A DNA stretch of 64,000 nucleotides from Thunnus maccoyii (taxonomy: Eukaryota; Chordata; Actinopteri; Scombriformes; Scombridae). The stretch's first letter is position 1; every line of letters starts with the position of its first letter. A program made the translations under genes and the position numbers. The notes below the pieces were generated by a model. That model was given only the letters and a program-made list of their open reading frames with translations. It had not been told where the DNA came from and did no database searches. Location: assembly GCF_910596095.1 (NCBI RefSeq), contig NC_056546.1, positions 6,819,425-6,883,424 of the forward strand, written 5' to 3'. Below, one piece after another: positions 1 to 17,650 of this stretch.

Positions 1-2200
1 TCTTCTTTCTTCCTCTTTTTTCTCTCTGCAGGGAATCTTTAAAAACTGTAATTTTAACACGCGGAGCCATTTACTTTCTATCTAATTATCTCAAAACTGC
101 AAACTGCAATTCATCTTCTACTGATGCACTCCCACTGTGACCTTTTAATAAACACATACTGCAGAAATATTTTAGAATTGATTGGCTTGGAATTAAATTT
201 ACATGAACCTGAGGGTAATTAGTCATTTGGTGATAATTGTGTCAGTGTTGATGAAATGTAAAAATGAGTGTAATTACAACAGTAGTTTATAAGGAATTTG
301 ATGTGTATAACTGGAGTTATTACATGACTTCATATATAAAAGACATGAAAGGACCTCACATGATGTGCACAGACTGTATGATTAGAAGCCTCATATAATG
401 ATATAATGCATTTATACAGTACATATACTAGATTTGGCATAACCAGTCCTCCAAATAATGTGTCCCCAGAAGAAGAAACAGACAACACCAGTTGTAAGTA
501 ACCAGGAGATCAAAGAAGACATAGTAATCGTTGCAGAATCAAGCTTTCAGTTTCACTTTAAAACCTGCTCCTGATGATGGTTTTCAAGTACAAATGAAAG
601 CTGCAACAATGCCGCTGTTCTTTCTTCTTCTTCTTCTTCTTCTTCTTCATCATCTTGTTGAGGTTTATTAGCAGTTGGCAAACAACTAAATGGCTGGTAT
701 GGACTGTAGATTGGGAATCTAAACTAAAGATGCAGTTATAATAATATTAATGAAATAATCACTGAGAAAAAATCAGCCAAATTTGTTTTGTTAAGGTAAT
801 TAAACAAATATAGTTTTGACATTTACATTTAAATGCCATTTAATAGTTAAAAAGTGTATTTTAATCTCTCTGAGGCTCTGAATCAGGCGTCTCCCTTCAG
901 CTTCATATTTCTGACAATAGATCATCACACGATCAAGCGTTTCTTCTTCTTCATGTCTTCTCATGTTTCTCTATTTTGTATAGTGTAATATTTATTCCAG
1001 TATGACCAAACTGAAACCTGATATTATTGTCTCCTCTGTCCTGTTTCTTCCTGTACATCTCCAGCTTTTTCTTTAAATAGTACAGAAACTCTTGGTGTAT
1101 TAGTAGTGTTTCAGTTTTTCCTTTTGGCTTAATTTCAGATTCAAGAGACATTTTGTTTGTGAGAAAGAAGCCATTGTCAGTAAAAATGATAAAAAGTAGA
1201 TGAAGGGTTTTTATGAGATGCTGACTGTATATATATTTATATAATACAGTGTATAAAAGGTAGAATTACACAGAGAATAAAAAAAATTCTAAAACCCCCA
1301 TAACCTCCCACTAATGTACACACATCTCTCTGTTTTAAGCCTATAGCCATTCTAAAATGAGATGAATTTACATTTTATATGTATGTACACACATTTCCAT
1401 GTATGTATGTTGAAAATATGCATCACAACAAAGATCATCCCAACCTGTAAACACAAACTCAGTTTTACTATCACCCAGCAGAGGGTACTGCAGACCTACA
1501 GTACGACATTCAGCTTTTATTTCCACATCTATTCAATAATTTTCCACACACAACAAAAAGTACATTTAAAAGTGTGATCCTGGACACTGAATAAGATATT
1601 AGGATCACCTGGGTGGCCATATGTGTATAAGCGGAGGAGTATTTTAACGCTTTATTAAATTAGAGGAACAGTAAAGTGTAAAGATCACTGAAGTCATCAG
1701 TATTAGAGTATTTGTTCATTAAAGTACTTATTCAGAACGAGTGTGACTCCTTTAGTCTAACTAGACAGATGTATTTTTCCACTTCAGTCTTACACATTTT
1801 TAGTCCCGTTTACGTTACATGATTTTCAGCTTGGATATTTTGTAGGTGCGTTCCTCATAAGTACAATAAGTGGTGTGTAAATGTCTGACACGTGTATCAC
1901 TTCCCATCTCTTTTTCCTTTCTCTCGCTCTCGAGACAACAAACGTCATGTATATATTAGGAACTGCAGTTATTAATGTTTCTTTATGTTTCTGTATTAGA
2001 GATTTTGTCAGATTTTTCTTCAGTAGAGAAGAATGAATAAATCTGAACTCTTATACATCTGAGTGGCTGGTTTTGAACACACACACTTGAATACAGTATA
2101 TAAGGGACTGACTTTATTTTCTCTTTCATAAAAATCACATCAAATGCTTAAGTAGAAATTAAGATATAAAGAACAAGAAATTTGAAGAATAACCTGCAGA
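1..2200. other. Gene-poor AT-rich intergenic DNA
   Basis: No gene with recognisable similarity or a spliced coding structure is visible here. The only simple repeat of note is a TTC/TTCT tract near 620-650. A lysine-rich 66-codon reading frame lies on the minus strand at 951-1151, but it has no recognisable domain and is treated only as a weak candidate in the findings. Confidence 0.5.
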
Positions 2201-2204
2201 CATT

Positions 2205-2856
2205 AAAACAGGTTTGAAAATTTTCAAGTCTGTCTTAAAACAACAGTCAGGTGCCCATATCGACAGTGAGGTTTTCCTCGCTGTAATCATTCCTCCTGTT
2301 CATACTGGTTATTAAAAGATCCCCTTCAAATGTACTTTAAATGTAAGTGATGGGGAACAAAATCCACAGTGTGTCCACACAGTCATTTTGTGCAAAAATG
2401 CATTGAAAAGTTAATCTGAAGCTTATATGAGACTTCAGCAGTCTGAGTTAGTCATATCAAGTGGATATCTGCTACATTTACAGTCTTTTTAGCATCTAAT
2501 TCCCTCTTTGTGTTTCCTTGAAAGGAAGTAAAGTAACAAAAAGAGGAACTTTGGCACTAAAATTACTGTAACACTGAAAGATATCTACTTGATTTGACTC
2601 ATTTGTATTTAAAAGTTTATCTGAAGCTTCATATTACCTTCAGATAAACTTTTAAATACATCTTTGCACAGAAGGAGGACTTTGGACTTTGGTCCCCCAT
2701 CACTTACACTGTAAATGCATTATGAAGGGATCTTTCTTATAGTCAGTATGAACAGGAGGAATGATTACAGCAAGAAAAAAAACATTTGTGTTCATTTGGG
2801 CTCCTGACTCTTGTTTTAAGACAGACTTGAAAAATTGTGAACGTGTCCTTGAAAGC
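2205..2856. mobile_element. MITE-A copy, decayed, about 650 bp
   Basis: This is a copy of the most abundant element in the window (called MITE-A here). Its ends are long imperfect inverted repeats built on AGGACAGGTTCACAATTTTT and its complement. The left end reads TTTCAAGTCTGTCTTAAAAC and the right end GTTTTAAGACAGACTTGAAA. Internally it carries the same marker strings as the copy at 8765-9415, including GTAATCATTCCTCCTGTTCA and the TTATCTGAAGC motif. The outermost bases at the left are eroded, so that border is approximate. It has no coding capacity. Confidence 0.8.
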
Positions 2857-2933
2857 AGGTTTGTGTTGGAAAACTGTCACTGAACCTGCTTTGTACATAC
2901 ATACTGGTACATAACCAAAAGAATGTTCTAGTT

Positions 2934-4060
2934 TTATGTACCTTACAAACTGAAGGAACAGCTGAGCAAAACAGGTCGCTGCCACTGATAATTATAGATC
3001 TTGTCATGAATGACGCCAGGACAGACAGGTGGAGGACTCAAATGCAGACTCATGAGACAGGCAGGTGAAATTAGAAGGTGGTTTAATGCAAAAGCAAAAA
3101 ACTCACACTTACAGGTAGCAACAGGAGTTAGTCCAAAAACAGGTAACCAGTTCAAAGGCAGACAGGCAGGTGATAAACAGGCAAAAAGGATCAAACCACA
3201 AGGAACAGATAAAGTCCAGGATAAGCTAGGATCAGGATGGCTAGAAAGCAAGTATCCTATAAAGCAACATCAATGAACTGGCAAAGAACAAAGGAAAAGG
3301 ACCAGTACACATAGTGAGGAGCTGATGAGGGAATGAGCAGCAGGTGCAGACAATTACTGAGTGGGGAAAGGAGGGAAAGTCTGAGGGCATCAGGTGGACA
3401 GCTTGAAGATGGCAGGTCTGGGGAGTCGGAGGAAAGAACATGGCCTCGGAGATGTGAGCAGGGGCTGAGAACAGACAGAGGGGCAGTGCAGAGGGACTGA
3501 GGAGCAGATAGAGACTGGATCATGATGGATCTTTGATTATCCTGCGTGTTTAAGCACCTCCGGCTCCTCTCTTTTTCATTATCATGCAAATCATTGTCAT
3601 ATTATTTGTCTCCATAAAACACAGGTGCAAACGTGGATTAGACTAATATCAACAACTTGATAAGACCTTAGTGTTTGCTTTATTTGTGTCAGAAAGGTTG
3701 AACTCCTGTGGTGACAGCTTGAGTCTGAGACCCTTCATATAGAATGTGGCAAAACCTGAATGGGCAAATATTTGCATCCGTATTTGGAATCTCTTGAAGA
3801 TAGGTCAACACCACCGCTTAACTTAAGGCTAATTAGAACAAGTTTGTCTGATGGAAACTCAGATGGAAGTTGAATTTCAACATGATTTTCTCGCCAGTTG
3901 AGACAGACTCTGAGACTTTTTGTTGCTGTCAAGTGTGAGCACATCTTACACAAACTGGATGTGTGTTTATAGGTCGCAGCATCAGCTGGACAACAATCAT
4001 ATCGTCAGGTCATGTTTTATTTTAAGTTTTGATATAAGATAACAGGACATCTGAGAGAAT
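2934..4060. repeat. Local direct duplication, copy A, with an insertion inside
   Basis: This segment is repeated in direct orientation at about 4303-5290. Shared strings include GGAACAGCTGAG, GCTGCCACTGAT, GGATCTTTGATTATCCTG, AATGTGGCAAAAC, GGCTAATTAGAACA and AACTGGATGTGT, followed by ATAGGTC and CATGTTTTATTT. Copy A is interrupted at about 3003-3526 by a sequence missing from copy B. Copy B is in turn interrupted by a MITE that is absent here; the matching empty site is TTAA at 4022-4025. It is noncoding as far as can be seen. Confidence 0.75.
3003..3526. mobile_element. Insertion element of about 520 bp, non-autonomous
   Basis: The element splits copy A of the local duplication; copy B (about 4350) reads straight through the same point. 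The interrupted string GATCTT occurs on both sides (about 2996-3002 and 3528-3533), consistent with a short target duplication. The ends carry the palindrome TCATGA. The interior is purine-rich with repeated CAGGCAGGTGA and AAACAGGTAACC-type strings. Minus-strand open frames inside it (3241-3589) have biased composition and no recognisable domain, so it is called a mobile sequence on insertion evidence, not as a gene. The family is not identified. Confidence 0.6.
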
Positions 4061-4159
4061 TTCATTAAAGGGTAAATAATATTGTAAAAAAAACAGACAT
4101 TAAAAACTTATTTAAGACAAAGTTCACTTTGAGTTTATGTAATATGTGTAATATCTCAT

Positions 4160-4295
4160 TAAAGGATAGAGTAATAATTTCTCAAGTCTGTCTTAATGAA
4201 CAGTGAAAGAGGTTTTTCCTCACTGTAATCATTCCTCCTGTCATGTTGAGCATAAATGCATTTAAAAGTTTTATCTTAAGTTTATATGAAGCACT
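4160..4295. mobile_element. MITE-A fragment (left arm only)
   Basis: This fragment of about 135 bp matches the left arm of MITE-A: a TCAAGTCTGTCTTAA string, an AACAGTGAAAGAGG motif, the GTAATCATTCCTCCTGT string and part of the TTTAAAAGTTTTATCTTAAG region. The rest of the element is missing. Confidence 0.65.
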
Positions 4296-4302
4296 CATAT
4301 GT

Positions 4303-5290
4303 AACTTACAAACCCAAGGAACAGCTGAGTAAAACATGTTGCTGCCACTGATGATAACGGATCTTTGATTATCCTGTATGTTTGAGCTACTCCTGCTGCA
4401 GTGCGCTGTATGCAAATCTCCTCTCTTTTTCATTGTCATACAAATATCTTGACAACGTAACTCCTGCGGCGACAGCTTGAATCTGAAACCCTTCATCGAC
4501 AATGTGGCAAAACTTGAATAGGCAACTTTTTTCACCCATCATCGTTGGAATCCCTTGAAGAAGAGAAGTGTGGAGTAGTTTAGCTTGAGGCTAATTAGAA
4601 CATGTTTGTGGTGTGAGCGTCACCTTTCATAAACTGGATGTGTTCAGATAGGTCATGTTGTCAGGGCATGTTTTATTTACAGGACAGGTTGGCAGTTTTT
4701 CAGGAGCCCAAATGAACATTGAAATGGGTTTTTCTTGCCATAATCATCGTTTATACTGAGCATTAGAAGATCCCTTCATAATGCACCTACAATGTAAGTG
4801 ATGTGGGACAAAATCCACAGTCCTCCTTCTGTGCAAAAATGTATTTAAAAGCTTATCTGAAGCTAATATGAAGCTTCAGTTGTCCAAATGAGTCAAATCA
4901 AGTAGATATATCCTATCCGAGGAAACTCAAAGAGGGAATTTTATGCTAAAAAGACTGTAAATGTAGCAGATATCCATTTAATATGACTAAGTCAGACTGC
5001 TGAAGCCTCATATAAGCTCCAGATAAACTTTTAAATGCATTTTTGCACAAAATGACCCCCAAATTTGTCCTCCATCACTTACATTGAAAGCACATTTGAA
5101 GGGGATCTTTTAATAGCCGGTATGAACAGGAGGAATGATTATGGCGAGGAAAACCTCTTTCACTGTTATGGGCACCTGACTGTTGTTTTAAGACAGACTT
5201 GAATAATTGTGAACCTGTCCTTTAAGATTTTTATACAAGACAACAGGACATCTGAGAAAACTACATTAAAGGGTAAAAAATAATTTCAAA
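4303..5290. repeat. Local direct duplication, copy B, with a MITE inside
   Basis: This is the second copy of the segment at 2934-4060 in the same orientation. The flanks of the MITE at 4681-5221 rejoin to match copy A: the CATGTTTTATTT side ends at 4680, and TAAGATTTTTATACAAGACAACAGGACATCTGAGA resumes from 5222, matching copy A from about 4022 to 4056. Divergence between copies is considerable, with many substitutions and small gaps, so the duplication is not recent. Confidence 0.75.
4681..5221. mobile_element. MITE-A copy, inserted in duplication copy B
   Basis: The element is 541 bp and in the opposite orientation to the copy at 8765. Its right terminus is CCTGTCCT followed by TTAA. The left terminus AGGACAGG follows a mutated target site (TTTAC). 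The corresponding unoccupied site in copy A is TTAA, which shows directly that this family duplicates TTAA on insertion. Confidence 0.85.
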
Positions 5291-6396
5291 AACCCTCAAT
5301 AATTCTTATTTCCCCGTCACTTTCTCATGTTCATATTCGGTTCAGTTCGACATTTGCATACAGAAATAAAAACATAATATATATATAGTGAACAGAGTTG
5401 CATTCGAGTTAAAAATTTGTGAAGATAAATCTTCAAAAACATTGGAATCATCTGAATTAAAACGTTCATGTTTAAAAGGAAACCATGGAGAGCTGGTGAA
5501 GATGAATATCTGTATATCTACTGTTGTCTGTGGACAGAAGACTTCAGACTGTCAGTGACTGCAAAGGATTTGAAACCAAATATTTAATATTAAAGTTATT
5601 TTATTAAAGTTTTCTAGCTTAAGTTATTACCTTAAAATTGGGGGACCATGCATTAAAATGGCCGGAATTCCTCCCCCCCCCCCCCCCCCCAGTTTATTTA
5701 TATTTTAAACATATACCAACATAAATAAATATAAGAACAATTCTTCACAAACAATTCTTAACACAACAGTAAAAAATAAAACAAAGACAAAATATGCATA
5801 AAAGTAAGAAAAAGAAAACTCCATTTCCTTTCTATCTGTGTCATATATCTCTGATCTTCTGGTTAACATCATTTCATAGGACACTGATGTTTAGTTACAA
5901 TACAACAAATTCATCCATTCCATTAAACTGGGAGCTTTAGGTCATTTCCAACCCCTCAGGATAAGTCTCAATGTTGTGATTATACTCAGACTTAACACTT
6001 GACACTGCCTCTTATTAATTCCTTTAAATTCTGTTTTATCATTTAGGAGACAAAGTTTCTTCCCGCTGTGGACACACAACATTACAATTCCATACATTAT
6101 ATACAAAATGGCTACAATTACTACATTAATCAACCCTCAAATTAAAGCTTCAAGACAACACGTTAATCTCATAGTCATCGTTGTTTCAGTCCATCATCAG
6201 AATATATCAGTGCAAAGAAAAATGTGTCGTTGTATTAATGCAACCTGACTGCTGTGCTTTATTTTTCCAACATGCAGCTACAAGCAGTTAAGAGTTGTTG
6301 TCCATGCTCTGTGCTTTTGAATACAGCGAGTGAGTGATTTATTTTTGGAACTAATTTAAACTGAACAGGTTAGATTGCTAAGATTCTTTGGACACA
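5290..6396. other. Intergenic DNA with a poly-C tract
   Basis: No gene is seen. A run of about 18 C residues lies at about 5673-5690. The rest is AT-rich, and a 63-codon minus-strand frame (5942-6133) shows nothing recognisable. Confidence 0.5.
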
Positions 6397-6421
6397 CCCA
6401 GCCTGAGGCCTTTCAGTCTGC

Positions 6422-6429
6422 TATATAAG
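6422..6429 (+). promoter_or_regulatory. TATA box of the small secreted-peptide gene
   Basis: The octamer TATATAAG sits about 25-30 bp upstream of the inferred start of the noncoding first exon (near 6450). The first exon ends at a GT donor at 6503/6504, and the spacing fits a classical TATA-driven RNA polymerase II promoter. This is unusual in this window, where the other genes start in GC-richer, TATA-less sequence. Confidence 0.65.
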
Positions 6430-6449
6430 TCAGTCACAATCCAGACGCA

Positions 6450-7575
6450 TCATAAACCTCAAACTTCACTGTTACAGACTGCTGCTGGTGAGTTTAAGCA
6501 GAGGTGAGTTATTATTTAATATCTCTTTTCAGCTTTTACCGACTATTTAAAAGCATCATTAATCTTTATCACAAAACAAAAGGCAGAGGATTGCAGTTAA
6601 ACTGAGCGCCTCCTTCATCTGCTTTCTTGTAGAAAATGAAAGCTCAGCTCGTGTTCCTGCTGTTGGCTGTCGTGGTCGGGCTGAAAGCTGCGTTCACTGA
6701 CGACGAGCCAGGTTTGTCCTCCATGTGCCTGTGAGAATAAATGTCTAATAAAGTAACACTGACCAAAAACTTTGGATTTGTTACTTACATCAAATGTGTT
6801 CCAACCTTGTAGTTAAAGAAGAGGGAGTAGCTGTAGATGAGATCGAGGACATTGATGTGGACGCCTTCTTCAACAACGATCCTCAGGATACAAAAGACAA
6901 AAAAGGTAAAAATGTGTGTGTGTGTGTGTGACATTATTTTACTTTCATATTACTTTATAAAATTCATACCTGTCATGGAATGATTACAGCAAACAAAACA
7001 CTTGTCACTGTTCATTTGGGCACCTGCACATTGTTTTAGGACAGATTTGAAATATTGTGATTCTGTCCTAAAAGTAAATTTCAAGTCTCTGTAAGTGAGC
7101 TTTCATATCATACTGAAGTGAATGAAAACCAAAGGCTGCCTGATAAGTAGGAAATTATTCTATGAGATTATGTGTTTTTGAACTGTAATTTAAAGTAAGC
7201 GCATTTTTAAGGTAAAGGGCTGAAAGATGGTTACTAAAGATGGTTACTTTAGTAGCTGACGAGTGAAAATACATGTCTAATCCGTGCCATTCACATAGAA
7301 AGCCTGTTACATTGATAGAACAAGACTGATATCTTCTCAGTCTCTGAACAGCTCAGGGTTTGTGTTGTGTTAATGCTGTGGTTATTAGGTCTTTACGATT
7401 TGTGACTAAATGTTCTAAATTTCTTTTGCAGGAGCTAAGCCGCATAAATGAGATCGAAGGGGAACAGCATCAACTTTCTAACCCTACCCCCCCGCTCCCA
7501 GCTCCCTCTAAATATGGCCCAAACTGTTGCAACCATATGATGTTAAATAAATAAAGTCAACATTGAAGCATTTTC
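6450..7575 (+). CDS. Small secreted acidic peptide gene, unrecognised (62 aa, four exons)
   Basis: The coding parts are 6636-6711, 6813-6905 and 7432-7451, preceded by a noncoding exon of about 6450-6503. The internal introns are both phase 1 and follow GT-AG. The start is the first ATG of exon 2, just after the acceptor (TTGTAG). The 62-residue product opens with a clear signal peptide (MKAQLVFLLLAVVVGLKA, cleavage probably near residue 18-20). The mature part is about 43 residues and acidic, with 14 Asp/Glu, including EEGVAVDEIEDIDVDAFF. It has no cysteine and ends in a lysine-rich tail (KDKKGAKPHK). Overlapping AATAAA signals lie at 7546-7555. The last intron holds a MITE-A fragment and the second coding exon abuts a (GT)n tract. 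I do not recognise the family. The phase-1 introns argue against the SCPP family, whose introns are mostly phase 0. A secreted peptide is inferred; its function is unknown. Confidence 0.75.
6975..7075. mobile_element. MITE-A fragment (right arm) in the small-gene intron
   Basis: The sequence matches the right arm of MITE-A: GGAATGATTACAGCAA, TGTTCATTTGGGC, TTGTTTTAGGACAGATTTGAA and TTGTGATTCTGTCCTAAA. It lies in the last intron of the small secreted-peptide gene. The left arm is absent. Confidence 0.65.
7546..7555 (+). terminator. Polyadenylation signal of the small secreted-peptide gene
   Basis: Two overlapping AATAAA hexamers lie about 95 bp after the TGA at 7449-7451. Cleavage would be expected near 7570-7580. 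This gives a short 3' UTR of about 125 bases. Confidence 0.7.
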
Positions 7576-7904
7576 CTGTGTCGATTGATGATTTATACTT
7601 GTATTTGGAAAGGGTAAAGACTAAAGAATGTGATTTCTGAGATGGAACCTGCAGTGAGATAATATTAAAAATGGATGCAATATGAGAATACTGCTTAGAC
7701 AAAACAATATTGATTGGCGTCTTCATGTTATGTTGGTCAGTCTGCTCTCCCTCATTGTAACCATAATGTTTATATCCTTCCATAGAAGACATAAATACAT
7801 AAAAAGATGTAAAAACCATTAAAAAACAAACCAAAAAAAGACATGTACAAGAAATGTTTGTTTATGTTTGTATGTTATATGTATTTTATTTTAGACTTTA
7901 TACC

Positions 7905-8150
7905 GGTATTATGCAATTCAATTTAAGTTTATTGTCATTATACAACGAAAAGTGTCTCCTAGGAGACGCTGCAAAAGGCAGATAAAAAGAGAGCATGCAA
8001 TCAAAATATAAAACAATGTAAACATGTGCAATAACAAAATAAGGAGACACTATATCATATGCATGTGTGTTTAAAGGAAGAGAGTATTTACATGTGTAAG
8101 GCAGCCAGATAAGTGGCCTCGAGCAAACAATCGGAAATGTAAACAGTAAA
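7905..8150. repeat. LINE 3'-tail-like interspersed sequence
   Basis: The sequence starts with AATTTAAGTTTATTGTCATTATACA and continues into A-rich, low-complexity DNA. In teleosts this type of string is common at the 3' ends of non-LTR retrotransposons. No reverse-transcriptase frame is present, so only the tail is claimed. Confidence 0.4.
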
Positions 8151-8188
8151 AACTATGTTTGATGAGCAGATAGTATTATTTTAATATA

Positions 8189-8704
8189 CAGTACTGTGCA
8201 AAACTTTTAGGCCCTAAAAGTAAAGTTAGGATACTTCCAAAATGAATGCCATTAATAGTTTTTGTTTTTATTAACTAATTAACTTCATACAAAGTTCAGG
8301 AAACCTAAATGAAATCAATATTTACTGTGAGCAGCTTCGCCTTTAAAACAGCAGCACTTCTCCTTGTTACACCTGCACAGTTTTTCAGGTATTTGGCAGG
8401 TCGGTTGTTCCTGCCACAGTTCCTCTGTGGATTCAGGGCGTCTCAGCTGCTTCTGTCTCTTCATGTTAATCCCAGACTGACTCCATGATGTTGAGATCAG
8501 GGCTCTGTGGGGGCCAAACCATCTGTTTCAGGACTCCTTGTCCTTCTTGTTGCTGGAGATAGTTCTTTATGTCTCTGGCTGCATGTTTGGGGTCGTTGTC
8601 ATGCTGGAGAATAAATTTGGGACTGATCAGATGCCTCCCTGATGGTTTGCATAATGGATAAGAATCTAAACATCTAAAGTGTCTAATATGTTTGCATGGC
8701 ACTG
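8189..8704 (-). mobile_element. Internally deleted Tc1/mariner element (516 bp)
   Basis: A TA target duplication flanks the element (8187-8188 and 8705-8706). The left terminus is CAGTACTGTGCAAAACTTTT and the right terminus, read inward, is CAGTGCCATGCAAACATATT. The minus strand encodes only the C-terminal part of a Tc1 transposase: the second catalytic Asp region (LQHDNDPKHAARDIK) and the third acidic residue region (PQSPDLNIMESVWD). The N-terminal DNA-binding domains and first catalytic Asp are missing, so it cannot encode active transposase. The copy at about 41120-41635 has the same junction between terminus and transposase fragment. Confidence 0.85.
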
Positions 8705-8764
8705 TATTTTTTTTAATGTACAAATAACCCAGTGACTGAATTTATAAATATTGTCACTGCATAA

Positions 8765-9415
8765 AGGATAGGTTCACAATTTTTCATGTGTGTCTTAAAA
8801 CATCAGTCAGGTGACCATATGAACAGTGAAAGAGGTTTTCCTCGCTGTAATCATTCCTCCTGTTCATACTGGCTGTTAAAAGATCCCCTTCAAATGTGCT
8901 TTCAATGTAAGTGATGGGGGACAAAATCCACAGTGTGTCCACACAGTCATTTTGTGCAAAAATGCATTAAAACGTTGATGTGAGGCTTCAGCAGTCTGAG
9001 TTAGTCATTTCAAGTGGATATCTGCTACATTTACAGTCTTTTTAGCATCAAATCCCTCTTTGTGTTTCCTCAGACAGTGTTTCCCTGTTGAGCTGCGGTG
9101 GAAGTATAGTAACAAAAAGAGGGACTTTGGCACTAAAAAGACTGTAATGTTGAAAGTTATCTACTGGATTTGACACATTTGGACGGCTGAAGCTTCATAT
9201 TAGCGTCAGATAAACTTTTAAATACATTTTTGCACAGAAGGAGGACTGTGGATTTTGGTCCCCCATCACTTACATTGTAGGTGCATCATGAAGGGATCTT
9301 CTAATGGTCAGTATGAACAGAAGGAATGATTACAGCAAGAAAAACCTATTTCAATGTTCATTTGGGCTCCTGATTGTTGTTTAAAGACAGACTTGAAAAA
9401 TTGTGAACCTGTCCT
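8765..9415. mobile_element. MITE-A, best-preserved copy (651 bp)
   Basis: This copy runs from AGGATAGGTTCACAATTTTT to its inverted counterpart ending AAATTGTGAACCTGTCCT. TTAA follows on the right (9416-9419) and ATAA, a one-base variant, precedes on the left (8761-8764). The terminal inverted repeats are well over 30 bp, and further inverted similarity extends inward (the two AATCATTCCTCCTGTTCATACTG-type blocks). It encodes nothing. The TTAA target suggests mobilisation by a piggyBac-type transposase, which is inference. Confidence 0.85.
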
Positions 9416-9461
9416 TTAAGTCATAATTTGACTCTTCTGAACTCCTCATGGCCTTTACCAC

Positions 9462-9478
9462 GCCGCCCTCTAGTGGCC
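9462..9478 (-). promoter_or_regulatory. CTCF-like motif upstream of TMEM41A
   Basis: On the minus strand this reads GGCCACTAGAGGGCGGC, a near-perfect fit to the vertebrate CTCF core (CCAC-N-AG-GGGGC type). It sits immediately beyond the MITE-A end and about 420 bp upstream of the TMEM41A start codon, a position where an insulator or promoter-anchoring site would be plausible. Binding is inferred from the motif only. Confidence 0.5.
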
Positions 9479-9902
9479 TTATCATATAAGCGCATATCCA
9501 ACTGCATAACCTGTACACAGAAAGTTCAGTTTAGTTAGTTTTAGTGATTAATGTATTTCTTTTAGGGCGATTTGTAGAAAACGTAACGTGAAAAGTTACA
9601 GTTTCAGAGGAAAAAACGAGCGGGAATCAGAGAGAAACCACAGCGCTGCACACATGTCAACAGTCTGGAGAAACTGTCATGTGATCCGTCTGCCGAACCT
9701 CAGCCAGAATGACAACCGTCATTTGCAGCCCGCTGGCCGGTAAGCGACACCCTCCTTCCTCGGTGTCGTCCAACTGAACCGCAACACGTCGACTTTACTC
9801 CGCCAGCGGTCTTCTTCTCCTCCTCTTAAATTCAGCCGGAGTTTGTTTGCGGAGCTGCTAAACTAAACAGCCGGTGAACAGGGAGTTTCTGCGGGGAGCA
9901 AC

Positions 9903-17036
<7,134 letters not shown>

Positions 17037-17345
17037 TTCTGGGGGAACAAAGGGAACCTAAAAGGCAACCTCGTATCAGAAGACTCAAGGTCTTCACTGG
17101 TAGGCGTGTGACCTTATGTGCACTGCGGCCTTGTGATTTCTGTAAGGGCACATTAAGAGGCTCATCATATTTCTAGTATGATCTGTTTTTAAAATTTGGA
17201 AACGTCCTCAGGTCTTGTTACACCAGGCTTTAAGACCAGAGTTTCCAAAAGATCTCTTAGTCCTGATACACACATGTAAAGTTTTCTTCTGAAAAGAAGA
17301 AAAAAATATTCGGATTTACGAAAAAAAAGAAAATATTTTAAGTAA

Positions 17346-17650
17346 AGCTGCAACGATACCTTAATTAATTGATTGATCGACAGAAAGTGACGATGGAATA
17401 ATCATTTTTGTCTTCTTTTTTTTAAGTAAAAACACTAAAAATTTGCCAGTTGCAGCTTCTCAAATGTGAGGGTTTGAAGCTTTTCTGTGTCATACGTGAT
17501 AGCAAACTGAATATCTTTAGATTTTGGGCTGCTGATCAGATAAAACTAACATCCCTATGAGCTATAACTGGCAATTTTCACTATTTTCTGACTTTTTATA
17601 GGTAAAACAGTTAAACAATAATGAAAATTAGTTGTCAGTTGTAGCACTCC
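17346..17650. mobile_element. hAT-type MITE copy in the TMEM41A 3' UTR
   Basis: The copy begins AAGCTGCAACGATACC and ends GTAGCACTCC. It shares the GCCAGTTGCAGCTTCTCAAA, TGAATATCTTTAG and CACTATTTTCTGAC blocks with other members of the family. Being inside the inferred 3' UTR, it would be transcribed. Confidence 0.6.

Noticed and set aside
3241-3589. Minus-strand frames of 66-110 codons in the 520-bp insertion
   Set aside because: Biased serine/proline/leucine composition from purine-rich DNA, no domain and no splice structure.
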